NCBI RefSeq assembly: GCF_001729245.1
Contig: NZ_CP015217.1
Location: 2,594,001 to 2,658,000, forward strand
From: Leptospira tipperaryensis
GTDB taxonomy: Bacteria > Spirochaetota > Leptospiria > Leptospirales > Leptospiraceae
Reading direction: 5' to 3'
Length of the DNA stretch: 64,000 nt
The translations under genes and the position numbers were made by a program. Below the pieces are notes generated by a model. The model did no database searches. It worked only from the letters and a program-made list of their open reading frames with translations, and was not told the origin of the DNA. Positions 41,148-50,815 of the stretch are shown in pieces (position 1 is the stretch's first letter; every line of letters begins with the position of its first letter).

Positions 41148-42227
41148 TCAGGACGCCTGTTCCTTGGAATCGATATAACTCTGAATCATCGATTCTTCTT
41201 TTTCATTCAGGTTGAAGAATTCGCAACCGATACGAAACATCTTATCCGTGTTGTTGATGTTTCGGATCACGGCTCGAAAGGTTCCTTTGCTTTCGGACGA
41301 AAGATTCAGATCGAAAAGAATCGTTTCACCGACGGTAAAACTTCTTGAGAAGAAGATGGACTGAGGATGAAAAAAACCGAGACCTTGCAGTGAAACGTTA
41401 TCCACCGTACATTTCTCTTTGGATTCCTGAAAGAAACCGGAAGCGATGACGTCCTTGGAAACCGCGCTCGCTGAAATATTGGCCGCGTTGAAATCGTTCG
41501 TATTCAATTCATTTTCGGAAAGAATCTGAACGTAACCGAGCGGAGTATAACCTTTGTAACGAATCATGATCGATACTTCAGAGGTGATACCGGATTCTAA
41601 TTTATGGACCGTAAGCAATTTTTGATATTCCGGAAACGGAAGAAACTGAAAACCTCCGCTCCCATCCCCTTTTGAATAACGATCCAAAACATAAATCGAC
41701 TGATCGAAGTTATACATCAATCGCAGACGATTGTCCATTCGATCGGAAAAGAATATTGTGGAATTCGGATATTTTTCCCTGAGAAGTTTCGCGTGTTTTT
41801 TTACGATCTCGTCGATCTTTTTATCAGCAAATGCTAATGTCTTTCTAAGATTCCCCTGATTGATAATGTTTGTAAGCATCGTCTGAGATCCGGAAGACGC
41901 ATCGACACGGATTCGTTCTTCCGTTCTTTGAGCGATCGTGACTTGAATCGAAGTCGCAAGCAACAACTCGACTCCGTTGGAAGGATTGTGCATTTCGACG
42001 GCAAAGTTCGCCGCAAAACGATGATTGTTATGAATCAGATATAACTTTCGATTCGGCTCCGGAGTTGTTCCGGCGGGAAGCGTCACCACGAGACGGATTG
42101 CGTCCTTAAGTCCGACAACTCTTACGGGAAGAGGACGATTCCCCACAACGATCGCAACGGGAAGTCTCGTAAAAAGAGACTGTAGAATTTTGTGAATCCC
42201 TTCCGGGTCGTTGATGAGTTTATCCAT
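41148..42227 (-). CDS. PilZ-like c-di-GMP-binding-type protein (Leptospira DUF1577 family)
   Basis: 359 residues. The C-terminal 110 form a PilZ-like barrel: CTVDNVSLQGLGFFHP (D/NxSxxG motif), GETILFDLNL and MFRIGCEFFNL. The upstream RxxxR loop, which grips c-di-GMP, is not clear (KEKCT), so binding is doubtful. The N-terminal 240 residues match the look of the Leptospira-specific DUF1577 family, itself with a YcgR-N-like barrel region (NHRFAANFAVEMHN). ATG 42227. A diguanylate cyclase is encoded nearby at 46979. Confidence 0.72.
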   Translation of the reverse strand: MDKLINDPEGIHKILQSLFTRLPVAIVVGNRPLPVRVVGLKDAIRLVVTLPAGTTPEPNRKLYLIHNNHRFAANFAVEMHNPSNGVELLLATSIQVTIAQRTEERIRVDASSGSQTMLTNIINQGNLRKTLAFADKKIDEIVKKHAKLLREKYPNSTIFFSDRMDNRLRLMYNFDQSIYVLDRYSKGDGSGGFQFLPFPEYQKLLTVHKLESGITSEVSIMIRYKGYTPLGYVQILSENELNTNDFNAANISASAVSKDVIASGFFQESKEKCTVDNVSLQGLGFFHPQSIFFSRSFTVGETILFDLNLSSESKGTFRAVIRNINNTDKMFRIGCEFFNLNEKEESMIQSYIDSKEQAS

Positions 42228-42337
42228 GATTCTATTGTTACTATATAAAATCCATTTTAGTATCGGATTCTATAAACTGACGATCGTAAGTTTGAATATT
42301 CAATCTGAAAAGTCGAGTTAGTAAAACGATTTTCTCA

Positions 42338-44617
42338 TCAGGGGCCGGAATTTTCTTCGTCAATTTTTTTCCGAAAAAGGAGATCCATCCCAATTCCTTT
42401 TAAATTTTCCACTCCGGTAACATTCATGGATTGTAATAAATTTTCAGTATATTGAGAAATCAGAAAACGAATTCCAGCGACTCCACCGCCCACGGCAAAG
42501 ATCGCCATCGGCCTTCCCACGAGGACCGTATCGGCTCCGAGTGCGAGCATCTTAAAGATGTCCATTCCACTTCGAACGCCTCCGTCAACCGCGATCGGAA
42601 ACGATTCTCCAACCGCTTTTCGAATTCCAGAAAGAACCCTCGCGGTCCCGGGCATATCGTCGAGAACTCTTCCTCCGTGATTGGAAACAACAATACAATC
42701 AGCGCCCGCATCGATCGCGAGTTGAGCGTCTTCGGGTGTCATCACTCCCTTTACGATAAACGGAAGTTTGGTGAGAGAGCGGATCTTTGCGAGCTTGGAT
42801 GCGTTTCTCGTCACCGAGGAAATGTTTTTCATGGTCATCGTTTTGAAATTGACCGCGTCCACGTCCATCCCGATCGCAAAAAGCCCGGCGTTTTCCGATT
42901 CTTGAAAACGTTCTTTTAAAAGACCTTCATCCTCTCTCGGCTTACAGATAAGAATCGCTTCCGCCTTTGTTTTACGAATCGCTTCGAGCATGATCAGATA
43001 TTTATCCGGACTCGCGCCGTCGCCTAACCACGCTAAGGTGCCTGCGGATTGACAACCTTCCAGAAGAGTCGCGGCGAACGTAAACTCGTCCATAGCTCCG
43101 TTCATGTTTGTGACGGCTCCGGTCATAGGCGCCGCCATCATCGGAGTTTTTAATTTTTTGCCTAAGAATGTCGTATCAACGTTCGCATTTGTATGTTCCC
43201 GAATATAACGGGGAAGAATGGAATATTCCTGAAGCGCGGCGACGTTGTCTTGGAACGTAAGCATTCTTCCCAAACCGCCCATACCGGGAACTCCCGAAGC
43301 GCAATCGGTTCCGTCGCAGACCTTACAGACCCAACAGACTTCTTTTCCAAAACGAATTCTTGCGTTTTGTTGGATTTCTTTTTCGGAGATAGAATAGAGT
43401 TCGTCGCAGGTAAAACGAATCGTGTTTTTGACTTTTTCAAAAATCGATTCCGCGTTTTGTAGAGTGTCCGCGCTGATGATGACGTGTCCCGTCTTTTCGA
43501 TGTTATTCGTTGGTTCTTGGATGATGTCTCCGATCTTATTCATAAAGAAGAGATCGTTGACTCCTTCGATTTTGCGCGCGTCTTCGAGTCCGTCAATGGC
43601 GAGTAACTTTCCTCTCGGAGCCAAAAGACAACGTTCGATGGAAACTCTCTCGACCGTAGGCGTGAGATTGTCCGGCTCTTCTCCGAGCGCAATGAGAATG
43701 GCCGCACGATTTAAGTTGATCCCCGAAGAAAGAGGAAACGTAAACGCGGACATAAAACCGCCCGAAAGTCTTGCTGCGATTTCTCCGACCTTGACACCGT
43801 CCGGAGTCACCTTGATGTCTCCTTTGCCGGCGCCTAAGTTGATCCCAAGAGCCTTCATACTTCGAAACATCACGTCTTCCACTTCTTTCAAAACGGAAGG
43901 ACTCAAAGCGGAAGGCATGTTGTGTCCCATCTCGATAAAAAAAGGTTCCCTTTCGATGATTCGATCGGCGATTCCCGTAATCACGAAATTTCCGTTCCAT
44001 GTTAAGGCGTCTACGGAGACTTCCGGGCCGGGCATATATTCTTCGAGAATCATTTCCCCTGTGGGAGAATATTTTTTTGCGTGTTTGAAGGCGGCTTGTA
44101 ATTCTTCTCTGTTCTCGACTTTGATCACTCCCCTGGCGCCCATATTGTCAGCGGGTTTCATCACAAGAGGAAATTTCAAAAATTCTAATGCTTCTCTCGT
44201 ATCGGCGAGGCTCCAGACGGGAGCGAAACCGGGAAGTGGAATGCCCGCTTTTTTCAAACGCTCACGCATCTTGACCTTGTTGGAAGCGGCTTCCGCGTCC
44301 ACATAACGAATGCCGGGAAGATCAAGTGCGTTTGCGACGGCCGCCACCGTCATACTCGCGTCGGTTCCTGCGGTGATGACTCCGTCGATCTTGATCTTGG
44401 TCGCGAGTTTTTTGGATTCTCGCACCATACCTTCGATGTCCTTCGTGCTCATCACCATCGGAATATCGCAGATCTTCATTCCCGGAGCGTCTCCGTTCAT
44501 GTCGGCGACTACGGTCGTGAGTTTCATCATTCTCGCGGTTTGGATGATAGGAACCTGAAGAAGTCCCCCACCCACGATCATTATGGTTTTCCCGGTGATT
44601 TTGTGATTCACTGACAA
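42338..44617 (-). CDS. ATP-grasp ligase fused to FMN-dependent alpha-hydroxy-acid dehydrogenase domain
   Basis: A 759-residue two-enzyme fusion. Residues 10-400 are an ATP-grasp ligase resembling PurK/carbamoyl-phosphate-synthase-like enzymes (FPLVMKPADNMGARGVIKVE; EMILEEYMPGPEVSVDAL; VKVGEIAARLSGG). A Cys-rich linker follows (C428, C431, C434, C439; CxxCxxCx4C). Residues 455-750 are an FMN-binding barrel of the lactate/glycolate oxidase family: IVKG (K623), SNHGGRVLDD (catalytic H647, R650), VDGGVRSG. Substrates are unknown. The start may be TTG 44617, GTG 44611 or ATG 44584 (MIVGGG). It lies 15 nt after mnmA. Confidence 0.85.
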   Translation of the reverse strand: MSVNHKITGKTIMIVGGGLLQVPIIQTARMMKLTTVVADMNGDAPGMKICDIPMVMSTKDIEGMVRESKKLATKIKIDGVITAGTDASMTVAAVANALDLPGIRYVDAEAASNKVKMRERLKKAGIPLPGFAPVWSLADTREALEFLKFPLVMKPADNMGARGVIKVENREELQAAFKHAKKYSPTGEMILEEYMPGPEVSVDALTWNGNFVITGIADRIIEREPFFIEMGHNMPSALSPSVLKEVEDVMFRSMKALGINLGAGKGDIKVTPDGVKVGEIAARLSGGFMSAFTFPLSSGINLNRAAILIALGEEPDNLTPTVERVSIERCLLAPRGKLLAIDGLEDARKIEGVNDLFFMNKIGDIIQEPTNNIEKTGHVIISADTLQNAESIFEKVKNTIRFTCDELYSISEKEIQQNARIRFGKEVCWVCKVCDGTDCASGVPGMGGLGRMLTFQDNVAALQEYSILPRYIREHTNANVDTTFLGKKLKTPMMAAPMTGAVTNMNGAMDEFTFAATLLEGCQSAGTLAWLGDGASPDKYLIMLEAIRKTKAEAILICKPREDEGLLKERFQESENAGLFAIGMDVDAVNFKTMTMKNISSVTRNASKLAKIRSLTKLPFIVKGVMTPEDAQLAIDAGADCIVVSNHGGRVLDDMPGTARVLSGIRKAVGESFPIAVDGGVRSGMDIFKMLALGADTVLVGRPMAIFAVGGGVAGIRFLISQYTENLLQSMNVTGVENLKGIGMDLLFRKKIDEENSGP

Positions 44618-44632
44618 AAAAGAAAGTCCTAG

Positions 44633-45766
44633 TTAGTTCTGAAGAGCCACGGCCGGGATCGTTTCTCGGATTTGCATTTCGATACTTCCCTTCCTGATGA
44701 TCCCGCCTAACAAAAGATAGTCGGAATCGACCGGATAGAATACCGCGGATTGTCCGGGGGTAACACCTCTTACGTCTTCGAGAGGTTCGACTACAAGATC
44801 GTCCTTTCGTTTTGTGATCGTACAACGGATCGGCGAATGTCTATAACGGACTTGCACGCGGCATTCCAAGGATTCCCCTTCCGAAAGAGGAGCCAAACCT
44901 TGGTAGTTATAATCGATTACGGAGAAGGAGCCCGTGTAGGTTTCATTCTCTTCTCCTAATATTACGGATCCATCATCTTCGATCGCGATGACATACAACG
45001 GATTTTTCCATGCGATCCCGAGTCCCTTTCGCTGACCGATCGTAAAGTTCTCTCTTCCCTTGTGTTTGCCGATGATCCTTCCGTCTCTGAGTTTGAAAAA
45101 ACCGGGAGTAAATTCCACTTTTTTCTTTTCTAAGAATTTTCTATAATCGTTCTCGGGGATAAAACAGATTTCTTGCGACTCCGCTTTCTCAGCGACGGGA
45201 AGTCCCATTCTTCTTGCGATTTCTCTGACTTCGGGTTTTGTCATTTCACCCAAAGGAAAGATTACGTTTTTGAGATTCTCCTGAGAGAGTCCGTATAAAT
45301 AATAAGCCTGATTTTTACCCATGTCGAGACCGTTTGCGATCGCGTAACGATCTCCGTTCTGTGCGATCCGAGCGTAGTGGCCCGTCGCGATCTTGTCGAT
45401 TCCAAGGGCCTTTGCTTTTTCAAAGAGCGCGCCGAACTTGACGAAGGTATTACATTCCACACAAGGGTTCGGAGTTTTTCCGTGTTGATAGTCGTCTATA
45501 AAACGATCGATGACTTTCTCTTGAAAGACCTTTTCCATCTTCACGACGTAGAATGGAATTTTGAGCGAAAGACCTACGTCTCTCGCGTCCCGGATGTCTT
45601 CGGGAGAACAACAGGATTTTTTAGTGGTGTCGCAAGCAGGCGCCTCGTATTCCCAGGTTCGGAGGTTGACCCCTATGACTTCGTAGCCTTCTTCCATAAG
45701 AAGTCCCGCGGTTACGGCGCTGTCCACTCCGCCGCTCATGGCTACTATGATTTTACCCTTGCTCAT
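44633..45766 (-). CDS. mnmA: tRNA-specific 2-thiouridylase MnmA
   Basis: Thiolates U34 of Lys, Glu and Gln tRNAs using sulfur relayed from cysteine desulfurase. 377 residues with the ATP pyrophosphatase PP-loop SGGVDS (11-16), catalytic Cys pair C102 (NPCVECN) and C201 (SQEICF), and GHYARI, followed by the tRNA-binding GQRKGLGI region. An extra Cys cluster (APACDTTKKSCC, 45-53) replaces part of the usual loop after strand 2. ATG 45766, 1 nt after the protease gene upstream. Confidence 0.95.
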   Translation of the reverse strand: MSKGKIIVAMSGGVDSAVTAGLLMEEGYEVIGVNLRTWEYEAPACDTTKKSCCSPEDIRDARDVGLSLKIPFYVVKMEKVFQEKVIDRFIDDYQHGKTPNPCVECNTFVKFGALFEKAKALGIDKIATGHYARIAQNGDRYAIANGLDMGKNQAYYLYGLSQENLKNVIFPLGEMTKPEVREIARRMGLPVAEKAESQEICFIPENDYRKFLEKKKVEFTPGFFKLRDGRIIGKHKGRENFTIGQRKGLGIAWKNPLYVIAIEDDGSVILGEENETYTGSFSVIDYNYQGLAPLSEGESLECRVQVRYRHSPIRCTITKRKDDLVVEPLEDVRGVTPGQSAVFYPVDSDYLLLGGIIRKGSIEMQIRETIPAVALQN

Positions 45767-45767
45767 C

Positions 45768-46727
45768 TTACTTCCCGCCGTCTTTCCCTACTATACCTAT
45801 AAGACTCCGTTTCATGTCCAAGAGAATTCTATGCTCGTTCAACCAGTTTACGCCGAGAATTCCCTGAATCCGAACTCCGGTCGAAACCCCGGCGAAATCG
45901 ACCGGAAGCCCCGAAGGTAGAATTTCGAGATCGTTTACACAATTGGACGTCATGAGAATACAAAGTTTACGAACAAAACGCGTTCTCACGTTCAAAACCT
46001 TTCCTTGGAAGTTAAGAATCTGAACGGGACGACTCGAGGAAGTCTCTTCCACAAAACCGGGGATCACATTTGGCAATTCCAAAAGACTTAAGTCCGCGCC
46101 CGTGTCCATGAGAAGAAGCGCTTTGTCTTGGGTTCCATATTCGATTTCTAAAACCGGATGTCCGGAAAAAAATCGGAGCGGTTCCGTATTCTGAGCCAAA
46201 CCCGGAAAGGGAGAAAGCATGGCCTCGGTAAATTCTCCACCTGCGCTTTCTAAAAAACGGATCTGAGTCGGATATTCTAAGATTAGAATTTTCTCATAGA
46301 GTGCGTCCATGCCGATGATTCCGTCGAGTTCGAGATTCCCGGAAAAGGTATGAGAATGTACGATGAGATCTTTGAAGATGGAATGAGATTTGGAAAAAAG
46401 CTGAATCGTTCTCACTTTTCGGTAAGAATCGTCTTTTCCTCCGGGATACGTGACCGCGATCCTTCGTTTGGAATCCTGTTCTGTGAAAAATTTTTCATCC
46501 AAAAAGGAGAATCGAGAACCGGTATCCACTAAGAAGCGAAGGGGTTTTTCCTCGGGACTCAAGGAAAGCTGTATAAAACGAAAACCGTGTTTTTCAAAAA
46601 AGGGAAGAATGATTTCAACTCCCCCGGAAACTACAGTGACCTGTGTTTTCGAGGGAAGAAGGGAGCAGGATAGAAATGCAAAAAGAAAAAGTGTAAGGAA
46701 AAACCTCAGATCAATTTTTTGATACAT
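45768..46727 (-). CDS. Two-domain retropepsin-like aspartic protease lipoprotein
   Basis: From ATG 46727 the protein has 319 residues with lipobox FLSC at C21. Two clan AA half-domains: FLVDTGSRFSFL (D68) with LDGIIGMDAL (137-139), and LLMDTGADLSLL (D208) with IQGILGVNWL (290-292). Each half supplies one catalytic DTG and a hydrophobic-hydrophobic-Gly motif, so one chain can form a pepsin-like bilobed active site. It is anchored in the envelope. A longer start would overlap the small upstream gene. mnmA follows after 1 nt. Confidence 0.85.
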   Translation of the reverse strand: MYQKIDLRFFLTLFLFAFLSCSLLPSKTQVTVVSGGVEIILPFFEKHGFRFIQLSLSPEEKPLRFLVDTGSRFSFLDEKFFTEQDSKRRIAVTYPGGKDDSYRKVRTIQLFSKSHSIFKDLIVHSHTFSGNLELDGIIGMDALYEKILILEYPTQIRFLESAGGEFTEAMLSPFPGLAQNTEPLRFFSGHPVLEIEYGTQDKALLLMDTGADLSLLELPNVIPGFVEETSSSRPVQILNFQGKVLNVRTRFVRKLCILMTSNCVNDLEILPSGLPVDFAGVSTGVRIQGILGVNWLNEHRILLDMKRSLIGIVGKDGGK

Positions 46728-46936
46728 TTCTGATTGGAACATCGTGTGTAGTCTATCACGCAGTCCCTGTATTGAATGCCTGTCACCGGGTCCGCTGGTT
46801 TGTATTCTATAAAACACGAATACGGAGAAAAATCAAATTTTTCTTTCCCGAGCGCTCGGTCTTGGATCCGTTTTGTGAGTTCTCTTTCTTCGATTTGAGT
46901 CAGAGGAACTTGGTACAGCAGGAGATTCTTTTCCAT
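46706..46936 (-). CDS. Small unknown protein upstream of the aspartic protease gene
   Basis: 76 residues, beginning MEKNLLLYQVPLTQIEEREL and ending CIKKLI, with Cys at YSC, YRDCV, TRCSNQKC. The composition looks coding, and it fills the otherwise empty 251-bp gap, overlapping the protease start by 22 bp, which would couple them. No family is known and no signal peptide is seen; it could be a chance open frame. Confidence 0.5.
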   Translation of the reverse strand: MEKNLLLYQVPLTQIEERELTKRIQDRALGKEKFDFSPYSCFIEYKPADPVTGIQYRDCVIDYTRCSNQKCIKKLI

Positions 46937-46978
46937 GCTGTACTGATCGGCAAATTCCGAAAAAAGAAAAAGGTTTTC

Positions 46979-48037
<1,059 letters not shown>

Positions 48038-48197
48038 ACGGTTGGTTCTCCGGTGTCTATAGATACGAAAGGAGCCTTTTCCAATTTATTGCCGAAGTTT
48101 TGAACGGCTTTCTTTTTCATTCGAAATGAATCTCTTATACCAAAGGATATAAGATCTAATTTTTCTTTAAAAATCAATTCTTTTTGTCGATTTATTC

Positions 48198-48227
48198 TTG
48201 CTTTCGAGGGTTCAGCACAAATACTGA
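48198..48227 (+). promoter_or_regulatory. Candidate promoter of the initiator tRNA
   Basis: TTGCTT (48198-48203), an 18-nt spacer, then TACTGA (48222-48227), ending 11 nt before the tRNA. The match is moderate; position supports it. Confidence 0.35.
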
Positions 48228-48234
48228 CCTACAT

Positions 48235-48315
<81 letters not shown>

Positions 48316-48554
48316 TTTAATCCTTCCCTCTTTCTTTTCAAGATAAATTTTTCCATTCCTGCCTTGTTTTCCAATATAACTGCATATTGAGCGAAGTTTG
48401 CGTCCTTTTTCTAAAAACGAACGTGAATGTTTACTCGCACTTCAACGTTAGTCTCTTCTTGTTATACGAATTAATCAGAAAGAACTATGATTCTTATTTC
48501 CTCAAGAAGGTTTCAAGAGGAAGTCTTGAGTTTAAATTGAATTCCAATTTCGCA

Positions 48555-49328
48555 TTAATTTCCGAGTTCTTGGGAACGTCTGGCCGCGGCTTGGACCGCC
48601 TCGAGAACGGCGTGTGTAAATCCGTGTTTTTCAAGCTCCGCAAGTCCGGCGATCGTGGTTCCTCCCGGAGAAGTCACTTTATTCTTCCAAACCTCGGGAT
48701 GGGTTTGTGGATCTTTTTTTCTTTCTTTTCTAAGAAGTTCGGCGGAACCGATGACGGTTTGTATGCTCAAATCGAGAGCTTCTTGATAACCGAGACCGGA
48801 AAGAACCCCTCCTTCTGCGAGCGCTTGGATGAATTTAAAAACATAAGCGGGTCCCGATCCGGAAAGTCCGGTCACAGCGTCCATCAAAGACTCGGAACTT
48901 AAGGGGAGTGAATGGCCGAGAGATTGGAAAATTTCCTCTACGGTTTCGTAGAGTTCGTCGTCTCCGTAGTAACCGATTGCGGATTCTCCAACAAGAAGCG
49001 GAAGGTTCGGCATGATTCGAACAACCTTGGATCCGGAAGGAAGAGAGTTTCGAATCGTTTGTGTACTGATTCCCGCCGCGACGGAGAGGATCATTTTTTG
49101 AGAAGTGATTCGTTTTAAGAGTTCGACTACCTTTCCCGGTTTTACACATACGATGATCAGATCCGCTTGCGAAGAAAATTCTTCCCAGGAAGAAACGAGT
49201 TCTATCTTTTTATTCGAGGTCATGTAGGGATCGTATCCAAGAACCTGTGTCGGATAACGTTTCTTCAGAGAGAGATAGATCGCTCCTCCCATATTTCCAC
49301 AACCTGCGATTCCAATCGTATGTTTCAT
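48555..49328 (-). CDS. proC: Pyrroline-5-carboxylate reductase ProC
   Basis: NAD(P)H-dependent last step of proline synthesis. 257 residues with Rossmann loop IGIAGCGNMGGAI, VCVKPG, MPNLPLLVGE, the signature GLSGSGPAYVFKFIQALAEG and KVTSPGGTTIAGLAELE. ATG 49328, 2 nt after yggS, forming the widespread yggS-proC arrangement. Confidence 0.95.
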   Translation of the reverse strand: MKHTIGIAGCGNMGGAIYLSLKKRYPTQVLGYDPYMTSNKKIELVSSWEEFSSQADLIIVCVKPGKVVELLKRITSQKMILSVAAGISTQTIRNSLPSGSKVVRIMPNLPLLVGESAIGYYGDDELYETVEEIFQSLGHSLPLSSESLMDAVTGLSGSGPAYVFKFIQALAEGGVLSGLGYQEALDLSIQTVIGSAELLRKERKKDPQTHPEVWKNKVTSPGGTTIAGLAELEKHGFTHAVLEAVQAAARRSQELGN

Positions 49329-49330
49329 GA

Positions 49331-49999
49331 TTAATTCCTTTCTCCAAAGATGGCGCTTCCGATCCTTACAAAGTCGCTTCCCTCTTCGATCGCGATTTTA
49401 TAATCTCCGGACATTCCCATCGATAATTTTCCTTCGGGGTAATATTCTTTTCGGATGTTTGCGAGTTCTCGAAAAACTTCTCTCGTTTTGTTGGGTTCTC
49501 CGTCCGAAGGCCCCATCACCATCATCCCTTCGAGTTTACAAAACTCGTTGGAAAGAGTTTCCTTTTTGGAAAGAATTTCGAGCAGTTCTTTTTTGTCGAA
49601 TCCGTGTTTGCTTTCTTCTTCCGTGAGATTGGCCTGTAGAAAGTAGCGTATTTTTTTTTGTTCTTTTTGCGCTCGATTCAAAAGTTCTTCCACGGTTCCG
49701 ATACTACCGACTCCGTGCGCATACGAATAACCTAAGAATAATTTACGAAGGGTTCCGCTCTGAACCGGCCCTATATGATGCAGAACCAATGGAGAATTTT
49801 TTTCTTTCAACCATTCTTCAAACTTTTCCAATCCTTCCTGGATTCGATTTTCACCGAAGTGAAGAACTCCTCCGTTTACCGCTTCTCGAACGGCTTCCAG
49901 GGTTTGAAACTTGGAAACCGCGATGAGCGTGGGAGGTTTCTCCGGTCTTAACCTTGTGAGTTCTTCTTGGATTTGAAAATAACGTTCTCGGATCCCCAT
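49331..49999 (-). CDS. yggS: YggS/PLPHP pyridoxal-phosphate homeostasis protein
   Basis: 222 residues, alanine-racemase-like barrel. PTLIAVSKFQTLEAVREAVN holds the PLP-binding Lys; FGENRIQEG, HHIGPVQSGTLRK, and the C-terminal LSMGMSGDYKIAIEEGSDFVRIGSAIFG complete the family pattern. It has no known enzymatic activity and buffers PLP. Lies between the coiled-coil gene (1 nt) and proC (2 nt), one operon. Confidence 0.94.
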   Translation of the reverse strand: MGIRERYFQIQEELTRLRPEKPPTLIAVSKFQTLEAVREAVNGGVLHFGENRIQEGLEKFEEWLKEKNSPLVLHHIGPVQSGTLRKLFLGYSYAHGVGSIGTVEELLNRAQKEQKKIRYFLQANLTEEESKHGFDKKELLEILSKKETLSNEFCKLEGMMVMGPSDGEPNKTREVFRELANIRKEYYPEGKLSMGMSGDYKIAIEEGSDFVRIGSAIFGERN

Positions 50000-50000
50000 A

Positions 50001-50714
50001 TCATTCTTTGGATTTTAAGTTCTTCATTTCTCTTTCGAGTTTTTCCACTCGTTTTTCCAGACTTCGTTTGGAAGAAGCCTTTTTGGTTTTACCCTTTTTT
50101 TTGGAAGAAGAGATTCCCAATTTTTTTTCCAATCGATTGACTCTTGTTTCCAAGGAACGAATTCGTTTTCCGGTTTTGAGAGAAGAATGTTTTTTTGGAT
50201 GCCTTTTCTTTTTTACGGAATGTTTTCTTTCCGCTTTGTCTTCCCAATCCGTTTTGTCTTCTTTCATTCTTTCTTTTTTGGATTTGGGTTCTTCGTCTTT
50301 ATAAGAGCTCGTGTCGTCCTTGGGAGGATTCCATTTTTCTTCCGGGTATTTTTCTTTTTCCGGTTTTGAGGGAGAAGTTGTCTTCTTTTCCTCGGGCCAT
50401 TCTTCTTTGAGACTTTTGGTTTCCTTGGATGGAGATTTCTCTTTTTCCATTCCTGAAGATTCTTCTGGAGCTTTGGAATTTTTTTCTTCGGTCGGAAGCG
50501 TATTTAAGTCGTTTGGCGAAAGCGGAGGTTCGGTATTCATCTCGGGACTTAGGATGACCCGATCCGTTTTAGAATTGTTTGAGACTTCTTCGCCTTCTTT
50601 CTTTTTTAAGAATTTGGAGATGTCTTCCCGAAAGAGATAACTGTAGAGGATCAAGGATCCTAAGAGTAAAACTAAAATTCCGGAAAGTAAGATTTTCAAC
50701 TGGTCTCGTCTCAT
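50001..50714 (-). CDS. Membrane-anchored Lys/Glu-rich coiled-coil protein
   Basis: About 237 residues from ATG 50714 (AAGG 8 nt upstream). One helix ILLSGILVLLLGSLILYSYL is followed by a highly charged, disordered region of Lys/Glu/Pro/Ser (residues 40-170) and a C-terminal coiled coil (RSLETRVNRLEKKLG; RSLEKRVEKLEREMKNLKS). No family is recognised. It is the first gene of the yggS-proC operon. The extreme composition means searches would return low-complexity hits. Confidence 0.72.
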   Translation of the reverse strand: MRRDQLKILLSGILVLLLGSLILYSYLFREDISKFLKKKEGEEVSNNSKTDRVILSPEMNTEPPLSPNDLNTLPTEEKNSKAPEESSGMEKEKSPSKETKSLKEEWPEEKKTTSPSKPEKEKYPEEKWNPPKDDTSSYKDEEPKSKKERMKEDKTDWEDKAERKHSVKKKRHPKKHSSLKTGKRIRSLETRVNRLEKKLGISSSKKKGKTKKASSKRSLEKRVEKLEREMKNLKSKE

Positions 50715-50815
50715 GGGCATACCTTTTTAGAATATCGGTTTTTTCCTTCGAAAAAGGGAAGGGAAAACGGGATAAGTATCTCTTTTTAAGTCTCAATTTC
50801 ACCGAATAGAAACCT

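Noticed and set aside
43422..44306. 294-codon plus-strand frame opposite the ATP-grasp fusion
   Set aside because: Antisense shadow of a well-supported gene, with Ser/Pro/Leu-biased composition.
48387..48902. 171-codon plus-strand open frame
   Set aside because: Its 3' half is antisense to proC and the upstream part reads as translated AT-rich spacer; no family or signal peptide.
50008..50640. Several Phe/Ser-rich plus-strand frames
   Set aside because: They are antisense readings of the Lys/Glu-rich coiled-coil gene.
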